A stretch of DNA of 64,000 bases from an uncultured Ruminococcus sp. Lineage in GTDB: Bacteria > Bacillota > Clostridia > Oscillospirales > Ruminococcaceae. The stretch spans positions 107,252 through 171,251 of the forward strand of contig CANQVA010000003.1 in the NCBI GenBank assembly GCA_947627175.1, in the 5' to 3' direction. Made by a program: the position numbers and the translations under genes. The notes under the pieces were generated by a model. The model saw nothing but the letters and a program-made list of their open reading frames with translations, made no database searches and was not told the origin of the DNA. Shown here piece after piece: positions 55,650 to 64,000 of the stretch. The first letter of the stretch is position 1. Each line of letters begins with the position of its first letter.

Positions 55650-55664
55650 AATAATTACCTCTGC

Positions 55665-57302
55665 TTATAACCAGTTTTCAAGTCTTTTTCTCACAATATC
55701 CTCACCAAGCACTTGGCTTACTTCCCATATATCGGGAGCGTTTGCACGTCCTGTAATAGCAATTCGGAGCATATTTGTTATATTTACAATACTGCCTTTA
55801 TATTGGTCAGGATTCTTTTTAAAGTCTTTCGGCTTTACTGCAAAACCGAGTTCATTGGTAATTTCTTTTACCTTTGCAAACCATGCAGACGAATCGTCAG
55901 AATGATTATATGATGCAAGATATTTTTCAAAGAAAATTTTTCTTGTTTCGTCGTCGCACTCTGCGGACATTTCATCCTGTACAGTGAAAGTTTCATCATA
56001 GTAAAAACTCATGAAACTGCAAGCCTGTTTCCATGTTTCTATATCCTTACGAGGCTTGTTTCCGCCTTTTCCGACGTTAAGAGCAGAAACTGTTCTTTCG
56101 GGATATTTCTTTATAAGCTGTGCAAATTCATCATTATATCTTTCGCACCATTCAAGCCATTTTTCATAAACCTGCTCCGCACTCATACGACATATAACGT
56201 TTTTTGAGATGTCACGGAGTTTGTCAAGGTCAACTAAAGCACCTGAAATAGACATTTTTTCAAGAGAATAAGGAAATTCCCTGTAATTTGCGTCAGGGTT
56301 GGCAATTCTCCATTCTTCAAAATTTGAATTTAGAATTGTAAGGAGAAATTCCCACACAGCATCTTGTGAAATACCCTCCTGCTGATAATATGACAATGCA
56401 AGTTCAGGGTCTTTTCTCTTTGAAAGTTTACGCTTGCTTGAACCTTCCATTTTCATAAGCGTTGCTGTATGACAGTAAACAGGCTGATTCCAACCAAGAG
56501 CATTGAAAAGTTCAACGTGCATTGGCAGAGAAGAAAGCCATTCCTCACCTCTGATAACGTGAGTTGAACGCATAAAATGGTCGTCAATGACATGAGCAAA
56601 ATGATATGTCGGTATTCCGTCACTTTTAAGTAAAACAAAATCCATATTATTTCTTGGCATTTCAAGTTTTCCTCTTACTGCATCATTAACACATATATAT
56701 TCATCTGTTTCAACGCCCATGTAACGCAATACCCATGATTTACCATCAGATATATTTTTCTTAATCTGTTCTATTGTAAGATTTCTGCTTTTTTCGGCAT
56801 ATTTGCCGTAAATTCCGGGATTTTCCTTGTTTTCGGTCTGTTGTTCACGGATATTGTCAATTTCTTCAGCAGTAAGAAAACAGGGATAAGCCTTTCCTTG
56901 CTGTACAAGATACTTTGCGAAAACCTGATATATATTTTTACGCTGTCTTTGGCGATAAGGGGCATATTTTCCGTTGTCGCCGTCAGCAACCGCACCTTCA
57001 TCAAATTCAACGCCAAAATAAGCCATAGCATTTATAACTGTTTCAACCGCACCTTCAACTTCTCTTTTGTCGTCGGTGTCCTCAATACGAAGATAAAAAA
57101 CACCGTTCGACTGATGAGCAAGACGCTCAGCAATAATTGCATTGTAAAGATTTCCGAGATGAACAAATCCTGTTGGACTTGGCCCTATACGTGTAACGTA
57201 TGCACCGTCCGGCAAATCTCTTTCGGGGAAACGTTTTTCAATATCTTCCGGAGTTTCTGAAATGTCCGGAAACAAAACTTGTGCAAGTAAATTAAAGTCC
57301 AT
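55665..57302 (-). CDS. gltX: Glutamyl-tRNA synthetase
   Basis: A 545-residue class I synthetase with a GPSPTGFVHLG start (HIGH equivalent at residues 46-50), RIEDTDDKREVEG near 72-84 and KLSKRKDPE near 292-300 (KMSKS equivalent). It is longer than most bacterial GltX proteins of about 480 residues, with an N-terminal extension of about 30 residues and insertions. In Clostridia it may be discriminating or may also charge tRNA-Gln. It has its own promoter and is followed by metG. Confidence 0.93.
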   Translation of the reverse strand: MDFNLLAQVLFPDISETPEDIEKRFPERDLPDGAYVTRIGPSPTGFVHLGNLYNAIIAERLAHQSNGVFYLRIEDTDDKREVEGAVETVINAMAYFGVEFDEGAVADGDNGKYAPYRQRQRKNIYQVFAKYLVQQGKAYPCFLTAEEIDNIREQQTENKENPGIYGKYAEKSRNLTIEQIKKNISDGKSWVLRYMGVETDEYICVNDAVRGKLEMPRNNMDFVLLKSDGIPTYHFAHVIDDHFMRSTHVIRGEEWLSSLPMHVELFNALGWNQPVYCHTATLMKMEGSSKRKLSKRKDPELALSYYQQEGISQDAVWEFLLTILNSNFEEWRIANPDANYREFPYSLEKMSISGALVDLDKLRDISKNVICRMSAEQVYEKWLEWCERYNDEFAQLIKKYPERTVSALNVGKGGNKPRKDIETWKQACSFMSFYYDETFTVQDEMSAECDDETRKIFFEKYLASYNHSDDSSAWFAKVKEITNELGFAVKPKDFKKNPDQYKGSIVNITNMLRIAITGRANAPDIWEVSQVLGEDIVRKRLENWL

Positions 57303-57340
57303 GAAAAAAACCAGTCCTTTTCATAAAATTATCAATTTAA

Positions 57341-57369
57341 ATTATATCATATATAACATTTTTTGTCAA
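57341..57369 (-). promoter_or_regulatory. Promoter of gltX-metG
   Basis: On the minus strand a perfect TTGACA (57369-57364) and a perfect TATAAT (57346-57341) are exactly 17 nt apart, with TG before the -10. Confidence 0.85.
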
Positions 57370-57400
57370 CAATACTATTTTCGGAAAATTTAAAATAAAG

Positions 57401-57429
57401 TGGACAAAAAGAATATTAAGTGTTATAAT
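57401..57429 (+). promoter_or_regulatory. Promoter of the M42 peptidase operon
   Basis: TGGACA (57401-57406) and a perfect TATAAT (57424-57429) are exactly 17 nt apart. It is divergent from the gltX promoter, 31 nt away. Confidence 0.75.
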
Positions 57430-57486
57430 AGATGTATATGAAACTGTAACAGTTTTTATATGTTAGTAGGAAAGGAATTTTTTTTA

Positions 57487-58494
57487 ATGAATATTAAAGG
57501 TACACTTTTTAAATTATCTGAAACATCGGGAGCTTCAGGAGATGAAACGAACGTTTCAGAGCTTGCACTCGGTATGTTGAAACAATACTGCCCCGACGCA
57601 CGCATAACAAACGGAAATGTAATCGGAAATTTCGGCAAATTCAAAGAAGAACTTCCCTTGTTGGTTCTTGATGCACATATTGACCAGATAGGCATGATTG
57701 TTACATATATAACGGATGACGGATTTGTAAAAATCGGCAATATCGGAGGAATTGACCGCCGTCTGCTCCCTGCACAGCCTGTTGTGATTCACGGAAAAAA
57801 AGATGTTAAAGGCGTTATATGTTCTGTTCCTCCGCATCTGACCTCAAACGGAAAAGAAGTTCTTTCATTTGACGATACCGCCATTGATACAGGTATGACA
57901 AAGTCTGAACTTGATGAAATTATTTCACTCGGTGATACAATAACTTTTGATGTAAAATGTCATGAACTGCTCAACAGCCGTGTAACGGGAGGGGCATTCG
58001 ATGACAGAAGCGGTATAGTGTCAATTCTCTATGCACTTGAATGTCTTAAAGATAAAAAAACCGCATATAATGTCACTGTTATTTTCTCATCTCAGGAAGA
58101 ACTCGGCGAACGTGGTGCAAAAATCGGTGCATTTGAAATAAACCCCGATATTGCACTTGCTGTTGATGTCAGCTTTGCATACGCTCAGGGAGAGGACGAA
58201 AATAAATGCGGTTATCTCGGAAAGGGTGCTATGATAGGCGTTTCACCGTCACTTTCAAGGAAAATTTCAGACAAATTGATAAATACGGCAAAAGAAAATA
58301 ATATTCCATATCAGATTGAAGTTATGAATGGTCTTACTTCTACAAATGCAGACAGATATGCAGTAAATCGTGAAGGTGCAGAAGTCTGCACTGTATCAAT
58401 TCCACTCAGAAATATGCATACGCCCGTTGAAGTAATAGACCTTAAAGACGTTGAACTCACAGGAAAACTTATTGCCGAATTTATCACAGAATAA
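57487..58494 (+). CDS. M42-family aminopeptidase (first copy)
   Basis: A 335-residue M42 peptidase. Two-metal motifs are visible: LDAHIDQIGMIV near residue 57-68 (His and Asp), GGAFDDRSGIVS near 167-178, SSQEELGERGA near 200-210 (catalytic Glu pair), and RNMHTPVEVI near 312-321. In the first motif Gln stands where Glu is usual, which could change activity. The start is ATG 57487 with GGAAAGGAA upstream; the frame is open back to 57460. M42 enzymes form large cytosolic tetrahedral complexes that trim peptides. Confidence 0.9.
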   Translation: MNIKGTLFKLSETSGASGDETNVSELALGMLKQYCPDARITNGNVIGNFGKFKEELPLLVLDAHIDQIGMIVTYITDDGFVKIGNIGGIDRRLLPAQPVVIHGKKDVKGVICSVPPHLTSNGKEVLSFDDTAIDTGMTKSELDEIISLGDTITFDVKCHELLNSRVTGGAFDDRSGIVSILYALECLKDKKTAYNVTVIFSSQEELGERGAKIGAFEINPDIALAVDVSFAYAQGEDENKCGYLGKGAMIGVSPSLSRKISDKLINTAKENNIPYQIEVMNGLTSTNADRYAVNREGAEVCTVSIPLRNMHTPVEVIDLKDVELTGKLIAEFITE

Positions 58495-58521
58495 GAAATA
58501 ATATACCGAAAGGATAATAAT

Positions 58522-59541
58522 ATGAAAAATTTACTGAAAGAACTTTGTCTTGCGGACAGTATTTCCGGAGATGAAATCGAAATAAGAAATATTATCATTG
58601 AAAAAATAAAAGACTTCTGCGAATACAGAATTGACCCCCTCGGAAATCTCATATGTTTCCGTAAAGGTAAAAAGACACCTGATAAAAAACTTATGATTTG
58701 TGCACATATGGATGAAGTGGGATTTATTGTTACAGCAATCCGCCCTGACGGTACTCTCTTATTTGACATGGTGGGAGGCGTTGACCCGTCTGTAACTATC
58801 GGCAGACAGGTTAAAGTCGGAAAAAATCGTATTTACGGCGTTGTCGGCTCTACTGCCGTACATAATCTTTCAAGGGAACAACGTGAAAAATTACCTGAAA
58901 TGAAAAATATGTATATTGATATTGGTGCGGAAAGTAAAGAAGATGCCGAAAAATATGTAAATCTCGGCGACTGCATATATTTTGAATCTGAATTTGCCGA
59001 ACTCGGTGAAAACAGAATAAAATCAAAAGCAATTGATGACCGTGCAGGTTGTGCAATTATGATAAATCTTATACGTGAAGAACCTGAATATGATACATAT
59101 TTTGTCTTTAACGTTCAGGAAGAAATTGGTCTGCGTGGTTCAAGAGTTTCAGCTTTTTCATTACAGCCTGATTTTGCGATAGTGCTTGAATCGACTACGG
59201 CTTCAGATATTGACGGTGTTTGCGGAGCAAAAAAAGTCTGTTCTCTCGGCAGTGGTTCTGTTGTATCATTCATGGATAGAAGTACAGTATATGACAGACA
59301 GCTTTATAAACTCGCTTTTGATATTGCAAAAGAAGAAAATTTACCTTGTCAGACAAAAACAATGATTGCAGGCGGAAATGATGCAGGTGCTATTCATATT
59401 ACCGGTAAAGGAATACGTACTGTTGCAGTATCTGTGCCTTGCAGGTATTTACATTCCGCATCATGTGTAATAGAAGAAAGTGACTTTAAAAATTCATACC
59501 TTCTTGTAAAAACTCTCTCAAAAAGGATTCTTGAAATATGA
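58522..59541 (+). CDS. M42-family aminopeptidase (second copy)
   Basis: A 339-residue paralogue of the first M42 gene. Motifs are complete: CAHMDEVGFIV near 64-74, KAIDDRAGCAI near 172-182, VQEEIGLRGS near 203-212, LESTTASDI near 228 and PCRYLHSASCV near 307-317. It starts 27 nt after the first copy and has AAAGGATAA upstream. Its last bases (ATGA) overlap the GNAT-family gene. The two copies may form one mixed complex or have different specificities. Confidence 0.92.
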   Translation: MKNLLKELCLADSISGDEIEIRNIIIEKIKDFCEYRIDPLGNLICFRKGKKTPDKKLMICAHMDEVGFIVTAIRPDGTLLFDMVGGVDPSVTIGRQVKVGKNRIYGVVGSTAVHNLSREQREKLPEMKNMYIDIGAESKEDAEKYVNLGDCIYFESEFAELGENRIKSKAIDDRAGCAIMINLIREEPEYDTYFVFNVQEEIGLRGSRVSAFSLQPDFAIVLESTTASDIDGVCGAKKVCSLGSGSVVSFMDRSTVYDRQLYKLAFDIAKEENLPCQTKTMIAGGNDAGAIHITGKGIRTVAVSVPCRYLHSASCVIEESDFKNSYLLVKTLSKRILEI

Positions 59542-60338
59542 TTAGAACAATTGAACAAGAAAATGAATTTGACCGCCAACTTCTTCTTAAATCTCTTTCC
59601 GGGCGAAAAATGCTTGCATATATGAAAGCATACGGCACAAGTTACGATTTCTGCCGTTTCTATAAAATAACCGACGAAAAAGGCATGGGATTTATGTTTA
59701 TGATAAATTCAACGCTTATTATATGTGCCGACGAAAATCTTGAAGCTAATGAAGAACTTGAACTGTTTGTAATTATGAACTTACCTTTCAGAATAGAGGG
59801 TTCACAAAAAATCCTTAACGGCATAAAACTCCCTGAACACTATCAGAAACTTAACCGCACAATATTTGAACTTGTTCCCGATGAAAAACCGCTTGAATCA
59901 ATTGAACAGTTTGTTGACTTCAACCCGAAACTCACCGATGTTTATAAAATTCTCAGTGAGGGATTTCCGAATATTACAGATTTTTCGCTATGGTATACCG
60001 ATACTTCACACCGATGCCGTCATGGTGTAAGCCGTACATTTACATACAGAAATTCAACAACTGCATCTGCTATATATAATATTGATGATGTTGTACTTAT
60101 AGGGCAGGTGGCTACAACAGCATCAGCAAGGGGTCGTGGCTATGCAAGGGAATTTCTGAAATGGCTTGCACAATTCTTTAACGGACTCGGAAAAAAAGCC
60201 TATCTTATGGCTCTTGATGTCCGTGTAAGTTTTTACCGTGAAATAGGGTTCCGTGAAATTGAACATGAAATAGTTTTAGAACGTATTGACGTTGAAAAAG
60301 AAAGTTTAATGAAAGGAAAACTCACTGATGAACAGTAA
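59538..60338 (+). CDS. GNAT-family N-acetyltransferase
   Basis: A 266-residue protein. The N-terminal half (to about 150) has no clear motif; the C-terminal half is a GNAT domain with GQVATTASARGRGYAREFLKWL near residues 193-214 (acetyl-CoA-binding RGxG) and VSFYREIGFREI near 234-245. It overlaps the second M42 gene by 4 nt and the YnbB-type gene by 11 nt, so it belongs to that operon. The substrate is unknown. Confidence 0.82.
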   Translation: MIRTIEQENEFDRQLLLKSLSGRKMLAYMKAYGTSYDFCRFYKITDEKGMGFMFMINSTLIICADENLEANEELELFVIMNLPFRIEGSQKILNGIKLPEHYQKLNRTIFELVPDEKPLESIEQFVDFNPKLTDVYKILSEGFPNITDFSLWYTDTSHRCRHGVSRTFTYRNSTTASAIYNIDDVVLIGQVATTASARGRGYAREFLKWLAQFFNGLGKKAYLMALDVRVSFYREIGFREIEHEIVLERIDVEKESLMKGKLTDEQ

Positions 60339-61608
60339 AATAAATGAAATATATAATATTGACAGACGTATAATTGAACTTGCTGAACAGGCTGAAAAAA
60401 ACTGTGCGGAAACTTTCCGCCGTATTTATGAAACTGCCGAATATAACGGTGCAAAAGTCCTTAAAGCTTTTTCAGACAACAAAGTAAGTGAACCTTGTTT
60501 CTATGGCTCTACGGGCTACGGCTATGGAGATATAGGGCGTGATGTTATAGATAAGGTTTTTGCTCAATCTTTAGGTACAGAAGATGCTCTTGTAAGATTT
60601 AATTTTGTTTCGGGAACTCACGCCCTTTCAGTCGCTCTTTTCGGCATACTTCGTACAGGTGACAAGATAGTTTCCATTACGGGAAAACCATATGACACCC
60701 TTGAAGAAGTTATAGGAATAAGCGGTAAAAAAGGCAACGGCTCTCTTGCTGATTACGGCGTTGAATACGGTCAGGTTGACCTTAAAAACGACGGAACACC
60801 CGATTTTGACGGAATAACAAATGCAGTCAAAAATGCAAAAGTCGCTTATATACAGCGTTCAAGGGGTTACTCTCTCCGCCCCGCTTTCACGGTGAATGAC
60901 ATTGAAAAAATGATTAAATCCGCAAAAAAAGGTAATCCTGATATTATAATTATGGTTGACAACTGTTACGGCGAATTTGTTGAGGAAAAAGAACCGTCTG
61001 ACGTTGGTGCTGATATAATAATAGGTTCTCTTATAAAAAACCCCGGCGGAGGTATCGCAAGAACAGGCGGATATATTGCAGGACGTGCAGACCTTATTGA
61101 ACTATGTTCATATCGTTTAACTTGTGTGGGAATGGGAAAAGAAGTCGGCTGTACTCTCGGAATGAACCGTGAAATTCTGCTCGGTCTTTTCTTTGCTCCC
61201 GACGTTGTTGCAAACGCTGTAAAAACTTCTGCATTCGCAAGCGAATTATTTACTTTGCTTGGCTTTGAATGCTCTCCGCACAAGAACGATGCAAGAGGTG
61301 ACATTATAACAGCTGTAAAACTCGGCGATGAACAACATTTAACTGCTTTTTGCCGTGGAATACAAAAAGGTGCACCCGTTGATGCTTTTGTAGTGCCTGA
61401 GCCGTGGGATATGCCGGGATATTCAGATAAAGTAATTATGGCTGCCGGTGCTTTTACAAACGGTGCATCAATTGAACTTTCGGCAGATGCTCCGATTCGT
61501 GAACCGTTTGCAGTATGGATGCAGGGCGGTATAACATACACAAGCGGTAAACTTGGCATTATGCTTGCCGTTCAGGAAATGCTTGACAGTAGACTGTTAT
61601 CATTATGA
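60328..61608 (+). CDS. ynbB: YnbB-type PLP-dependent enzyme (methionine gamma-lyase-like)
   Basis: A 426-residue fold type I PLP enzyme of the YnbB / aluminum-resistance group. FYGSTGYGYGDIGRD near residues 57-71, FVSGTHALSVALFG near 93-106, MVDNCYGEFVEEKEPSDVGAD near 208-228, and GSLIKNPGGGIA near 231-242 (Lys as the likely PLP Schiff base) are typical. In B. subtilis the homologue lies next to hflX; here hflX is about 17 kb away. The start has AAAGGAAAAC upstream inside the GNAT gene. The reaction is not well defined. Confidence 0.9.
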   Translation: MNSKINEIYNIDRRIIELAEQAEKNCAETFRRIYETAEYNGAKVLKAFSDNKVSEPCFYGSTGYGYGDIGRDVIDKVFAQSLGTEDALVRFNFVSGTHALSVALFGILRTGDKIVSITGKPYDTLEEVIGISGKKGNGSLADYGVEYGQVDLKNDGTPDFDGITNAVKNAKVAYIQRSRGYSLRPAFTVNDIEKMIKSAKKGNPDIIIMVDNCYGEFVEEKEPSDVGADIIIGSLIKNPGGGIARTGGYIAGRADLIELCSYRLTCVGMGKEVGCTLGMNREILLGLFFAPDVVANAVKTSAFASELFTLLGFECSPHKNDARGDIITAVKLGDEQHLTAFCRGIQKGAPVDAFVVPEPWDMPGYSDKVIMAAGAFTNGASIELSADAPIREPFAVWMQGGITYTSGKLGIMLAVQEMLDSRLLSL

Positions 61609-61716
61609 AAAGCAGGATTTACAAACAGATTGTTTCATTTTACTACAAATAAGTAAAAAAAATGTTACAGAAAAAATACAAATTCCGACGATTCTGTAAT
61701 AAGATGCTTTCAGCAG

Positions 61717-61745
61717 TTGACATTTCAATAAAATGCTGATAAAAT
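61717..61745 (+). promoter_or_regulatory. Promoter of the pseudokinase gene
   Basis: A perfect TTGACA (61717-61722) and TAAAAT (61740-61745) are exactly 17 nt apart. Short inverted arms CAGCA (61711-61715) and TGCTG (61734-61738) flank the -35 and could be an operator. No clear terminator was seen in the 175 nt after the YnbB-type gene. Confidence 0.75.
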
Positions 61746-61784
61746 AGATTAGATGAATCTTATATTTATAAAGGAGGAGCTACT

Positions 61785-63884
61785 TTGGGAGAACGTAAAA
61801 TTTGTTACAAATGTATGGCAAGATACGACAATGGACTTAATATATGTCCGTCATGCGGATATGCCGAAAATACTCCCTCAAATCCCATGTATATATCTCC
61901 GGGAACAAAACTCCATGACAGATATCTTGTCGGTGTTCTGCTTGAATATAACGGTGAGGGTGCTTCTTACATAGCACATGACACCTCAACTGAATGTACT
62001 GTTCTTATAAGGGAATATATGCCTGTAAATCTTTGTACACGTGTAAAAGGTAAACCCGCTTTAAGCGTTACCTATGAAAATCTGGCTAAATATAAAGCGT
62101 TTATGGCTGAATATACTGAACTGAACAAGTCACTTGCACAACTTAGAAATAATTCAAATATAACCCCCGTACTTGATATGTTTTCAGAAAATAATACAAC
62201 GTATACAGTATTTGAACATATTGACGGAGTTAAAATGCTTGATTACCTGAAAGACAATGCAGGTGAATTAAGCTGGGAACAAATTGCAAAACTCTTTCCG
62301 CCTATGTTCACAACACTTGGTATTCTTCATAACGCAGGAATTATACACCGTGCAATAAGTCCCGATACGGTATATATAACAAATAAAGGCGAACTGAAAC
62401 TGACAGGCATATGTATTTCTGCCGTGAGAACAGCCGACGCAGGTCTTGAATATGAACTTTTCAAAGGCTATGCCGCCCCCGAACAGTATTCTTCAAGCAG
62501 TAACAGCCGTCAGGGGTCATGGACTGATATATACAGTGTATGTGCATTGCTGTACAGGTGTTTAACGGGTTGTATGCCTGTTGACTCAATGAGCCGTCTT
62601 AAATCAGACGAACTATGTGAACCGAGAATGCTTAGTGCAAAAATACCACGCAATGTTTCAAAAGTAATTATGGACGGTATGACACTTTCAGGCTGTGACC
62701 GTATACAAACTATAACAGAACTTGTTACACGTCTGTTTGAACAGCCTGTACCGAAAACTATTCAAGACACTCCGCCAAAACGCAGAGTTAATTCCGAAAC
62801 AAATAACCATAGTAAAAATAATCATCAAGAACAGACGTATTCCGAAAGCGGTCATAATGAGAGAAATTATCCGCCTCAGAATGATGAATACTACGACGAA
62901 TATGAACCGACTAACGAAAATCATGGAAACAGTTACCGCTATGAAACGGTTGACAGACTGAAAGTACCTGTAATTATTGGTATTCTGCTTGTTGCTATAC
63001 TTATGATAATAGCAGTCTTTATAATAAATATGATTACCGATATAAAACAAGTCAGACAGAATAATAATATAAGCAGAGGTGAAAACACCACATCTGCTTC
63101 CGATAACGTCGTTTCAGGAGATTCCCCCGAAGAAGAACAGGAAACTCTTGACACAATTATGCCTGACCTTGTGGGAAAATTCTATGAACTAACAGAAGAA
63201 AAATATAAGGACTATTTCACACTTGAAGCTGAATATGAATATAACGACGAATACGAAATGGATATGATTTTCTGGCAGAGCATCGAACCCGGAGAACAAC
63301 TTGTCGGCGGTCGTTCAACTGTTAAGGTAAAAGTAAGTAAGGGAAAAGAAACAGCTACAATTCCCGAATATAAAGACCTTACTATCAAACAGTATGAAGC
63401 AAAACTTAAAGAAGCAGGCATTTTGAATTATTCCGTACTTGCAACAAAAAGTACACAAGTAAAACCTGATGTTGTAATAGGACTTCAGGTTGAAGGAAAA
63501 GATGTAAAACCGGGTGATACATTCAGCAACAAAGAAGGCAAAAAACTAATAGTATATTATTACTCTGAAAACGTTACAACAGATAACAGCGGTCTTTTCC
63601 TAAACGGCGGAGATACATCTGAAGATGACGAGGAGGAAACAACTTCCCAAAAAGAACAGACAACAACAAAATATGTTGCACCTTCCACAACAGAACAGTA
63701 TACAACAGAACCCGTCTATACAGACCCACCGGAAACTGAACCGCCTGTAACATACCCACCTGAAACTGACCCACCTGTTACAAGCCCTCCGGAAGTAGTA
63801 GAACCGCCTGTTACAAGTCCCCCCTCAGTAGTAGAACCTCCTGTTGTTGAACCTGAAATTCCTGCCGATGGCGGAGAAAACTAA
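61785..63884 (+). CDS. Zinc-ribbon, PASTA-bearing membrane pseudokinase
   Basis: A 699-residue protein starting at TTG 61785, supported by AAGGAGGAG 6 nt upstream. Residues 7-24 form a zinc ribbon (CYKC and CPSC). Residues 43-320 have the fold of a Hanks-type Ser/Thr kinase, but the key residues are lost: the beta3 Lys is Arg 76 (LIREYMP), HRD is HRA (188-190), and DFG is replaced by TGI (207-209); the APE of the activation segment is kept (231-233). A charged linker, one membrane segment (394-417), two PASTA-like repeats (458-519 and 522-594) and a Thr/Pro-rich tail with PPET and PPVT repeats follow. The tail lies outside the cell. Confidence 0.88.
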   Translation: MGERKICYKCMARYDNGLNICPSCGYAENTPSNPMYISPGTKLHDRYLVGVLLEYNGEGASYIAHDTSTECTVLIREYMPVNLCTRVKGKPALSVTYENLAKYKAFMAEYTELNKSLAQLRNNSNITPVLDMFSENNTTYTVFEHIDGVKMLDYLKDNAGELSWEQIAKLFPPMFTTLGILHNAGIIHRAISPDTVYITNKGELKLTGICISAVRTADAGLEYELFKGYAAPEQYSSSSNSRQGSWTDIYSVCALLYRCLTGCMPVDSMSRLKSDELCEPRMLSAKIPRNVSKVIMDGMTLSGCDRIQTITELVTRLFEQPVPKTIQDTPPKRRVNSETNNHSKNNHQEQTYSESGHNERNYPPQNDEYYDEYEPTNENHGNSYRYETVDRLKVPVIIGILLVAILMIIAVFIINMITDIKQVRQNNNISRGENTTSASDNVVSGDSPEEEQETLDTIMPDLVGKFYELTEEKYKDYFTLEAEYEYNDEYEMDMIFWQSIEPGEQLVGGRSTVKVKVSKGKETATIPEYKDLTIKQYEAKLKEAGILNYSVLATKSTQVKPDVVIGLQVEGKDVKPGDTFSNKEGKKLIVYYYSENVTTDNSGLFLNGGDTSEDDEEETTSQKEQTTTKYVAPSTTEQYTTEPVYTDPPETEPPVTYPPETDPPVTSPPEVVEPPVTSPPSVVEPPVVEPEIPADGGEN

Positions 63885-63900
63885 TATATAAAAAGATAAA

Positions 63901-63925
63901 AGACTTCTGTATTTTTCAGAAGTCT
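63901..63925. terminator. Terminator at the right edge
   Basis: AGACTTCTG (63901-63909) pairs with CAGAAGTCT (63917-63925). On the minus strand it is followed by TTTATCTTTTT, so it suits a convergent gene beyond the window; on the plus strand it may weakly end the pseudokinase transcript. The last 75 nt show nothing else that I can name. Confidence 0.65.
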
Positions 63926-64000
63926 CAGCCTGTCAAAAAAGTCCACAAATAAGCATAGTTGAAACGAAATCAGGACGCAAAAAACGGAATAAATATCGGT

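Noticed and set aside
60966..61559. 197-codon minus-strand frame inside the YnbB-type gene
   Set aside because: Antisense shadow with Pro/Ser-rich sequence and no start signals.
63640..63884. Pro/Thr repeats as a separate repeat element
   Set aside because: They are in frame within the extracellular tail of the pseudokinase and are explained as a wall-spanning linker.

Overview
The window looks like a chromosomal segment of an AT-rich, low-GC Gram-positive anaerobe of the class Clostridia. The gene set is most like that of Ruminococcus-type Oscillospirales, but this placement is an inference from gene content, not from a marker. Supporting signs are strong AGGAGG-type ribosome binding sites, two T-box leaders on aminoacyl-tRNA synthetase genes, lysine and TPP riboswitches, AsnA-type asparagine synthetase, a PASTA kinase-like protein, PcrA, Hsp33 and HflX. 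No tRNA, rRNA, CRISPR array, transposase or integrase was found. Most of the window is housekeeping sequence in tight operons with overlapping stops and starts.

Layout, left to right. 1-4.5 kb: the 3' part of a membrane protein with a degenerate GGDEF domain, then on the minus strand a cytidylate-kinase-like protein, an ArsB/NhaD-type transporter, and RtcB RNA ligase with a 53-residue basic protein. RtcB has a long leader with a consensus promoter, a 30-residue ORF and a terminator. 4.7-9.3 kb: a LacI-type-sensor diguanylate cyclase divergent from a large solute-binding lipoprotein. 9.25-11.14 kb: a lipoprotein and an XRE regulator bracketed by 49-bp direct repeats, which looks like a small insertion. 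11.1-15.4 kb: a lysine-riboswitch operon (asd, GNAT, dapA, zinc-ribbon membrane protein, dapB, hotdog thioesterase). 15.4-19.3 kb: tgt, a lone PAS protein, queA, a HAD phosphatase and a metallophosphoesterase. 19.3-23.3 kb: pcrA-pyk on the minus strand behind a probable structured leader RNA. 23.5-28.9 kb: T-box, valS, YjbR, GNAT, Dabb and folC. 29-31.8 kb: gdhA, a DUF1292 protein, a 64-residue orphan and a DUF5662 protein.

31.8-37.2 kb: uvrB, a NADAR-family protein and uvrA in one tightly coupled operon. 37.4-44 kb: secA, a methyltransferase, hslO (Hsp33), hflX and an ADP-ribosylglycohydrolase-fold protein. 44-47.1 kb: an Asn T-box with asnS and asnA, then a small frameshifted gene. 47.2-53.7 kb: a TPP-riboswitch operon carrying both thiamin branches (thiS, thiF, thiG, thiH, tenI-like, thiE-thiD fusion, thiC). 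53.7-57.3 kb: gltX and an atypical metG. 57.4-64 kb: two M42 peptidases, a GNAT protein, a YnbB-type PLP enzyme, and a zinc-ribbon PASTA membrane protein whose kinase domain has lost its catalytic residues.

The strongest leads are the NADAR gene inside the uvrBA operon, the 49-bp-repeat mini-island, the rtcB leader with its small ORF, the structured RNA ahead of pcrA, and the predicted pseudokinase. All are readings of the sequence by eye; no database search was run.
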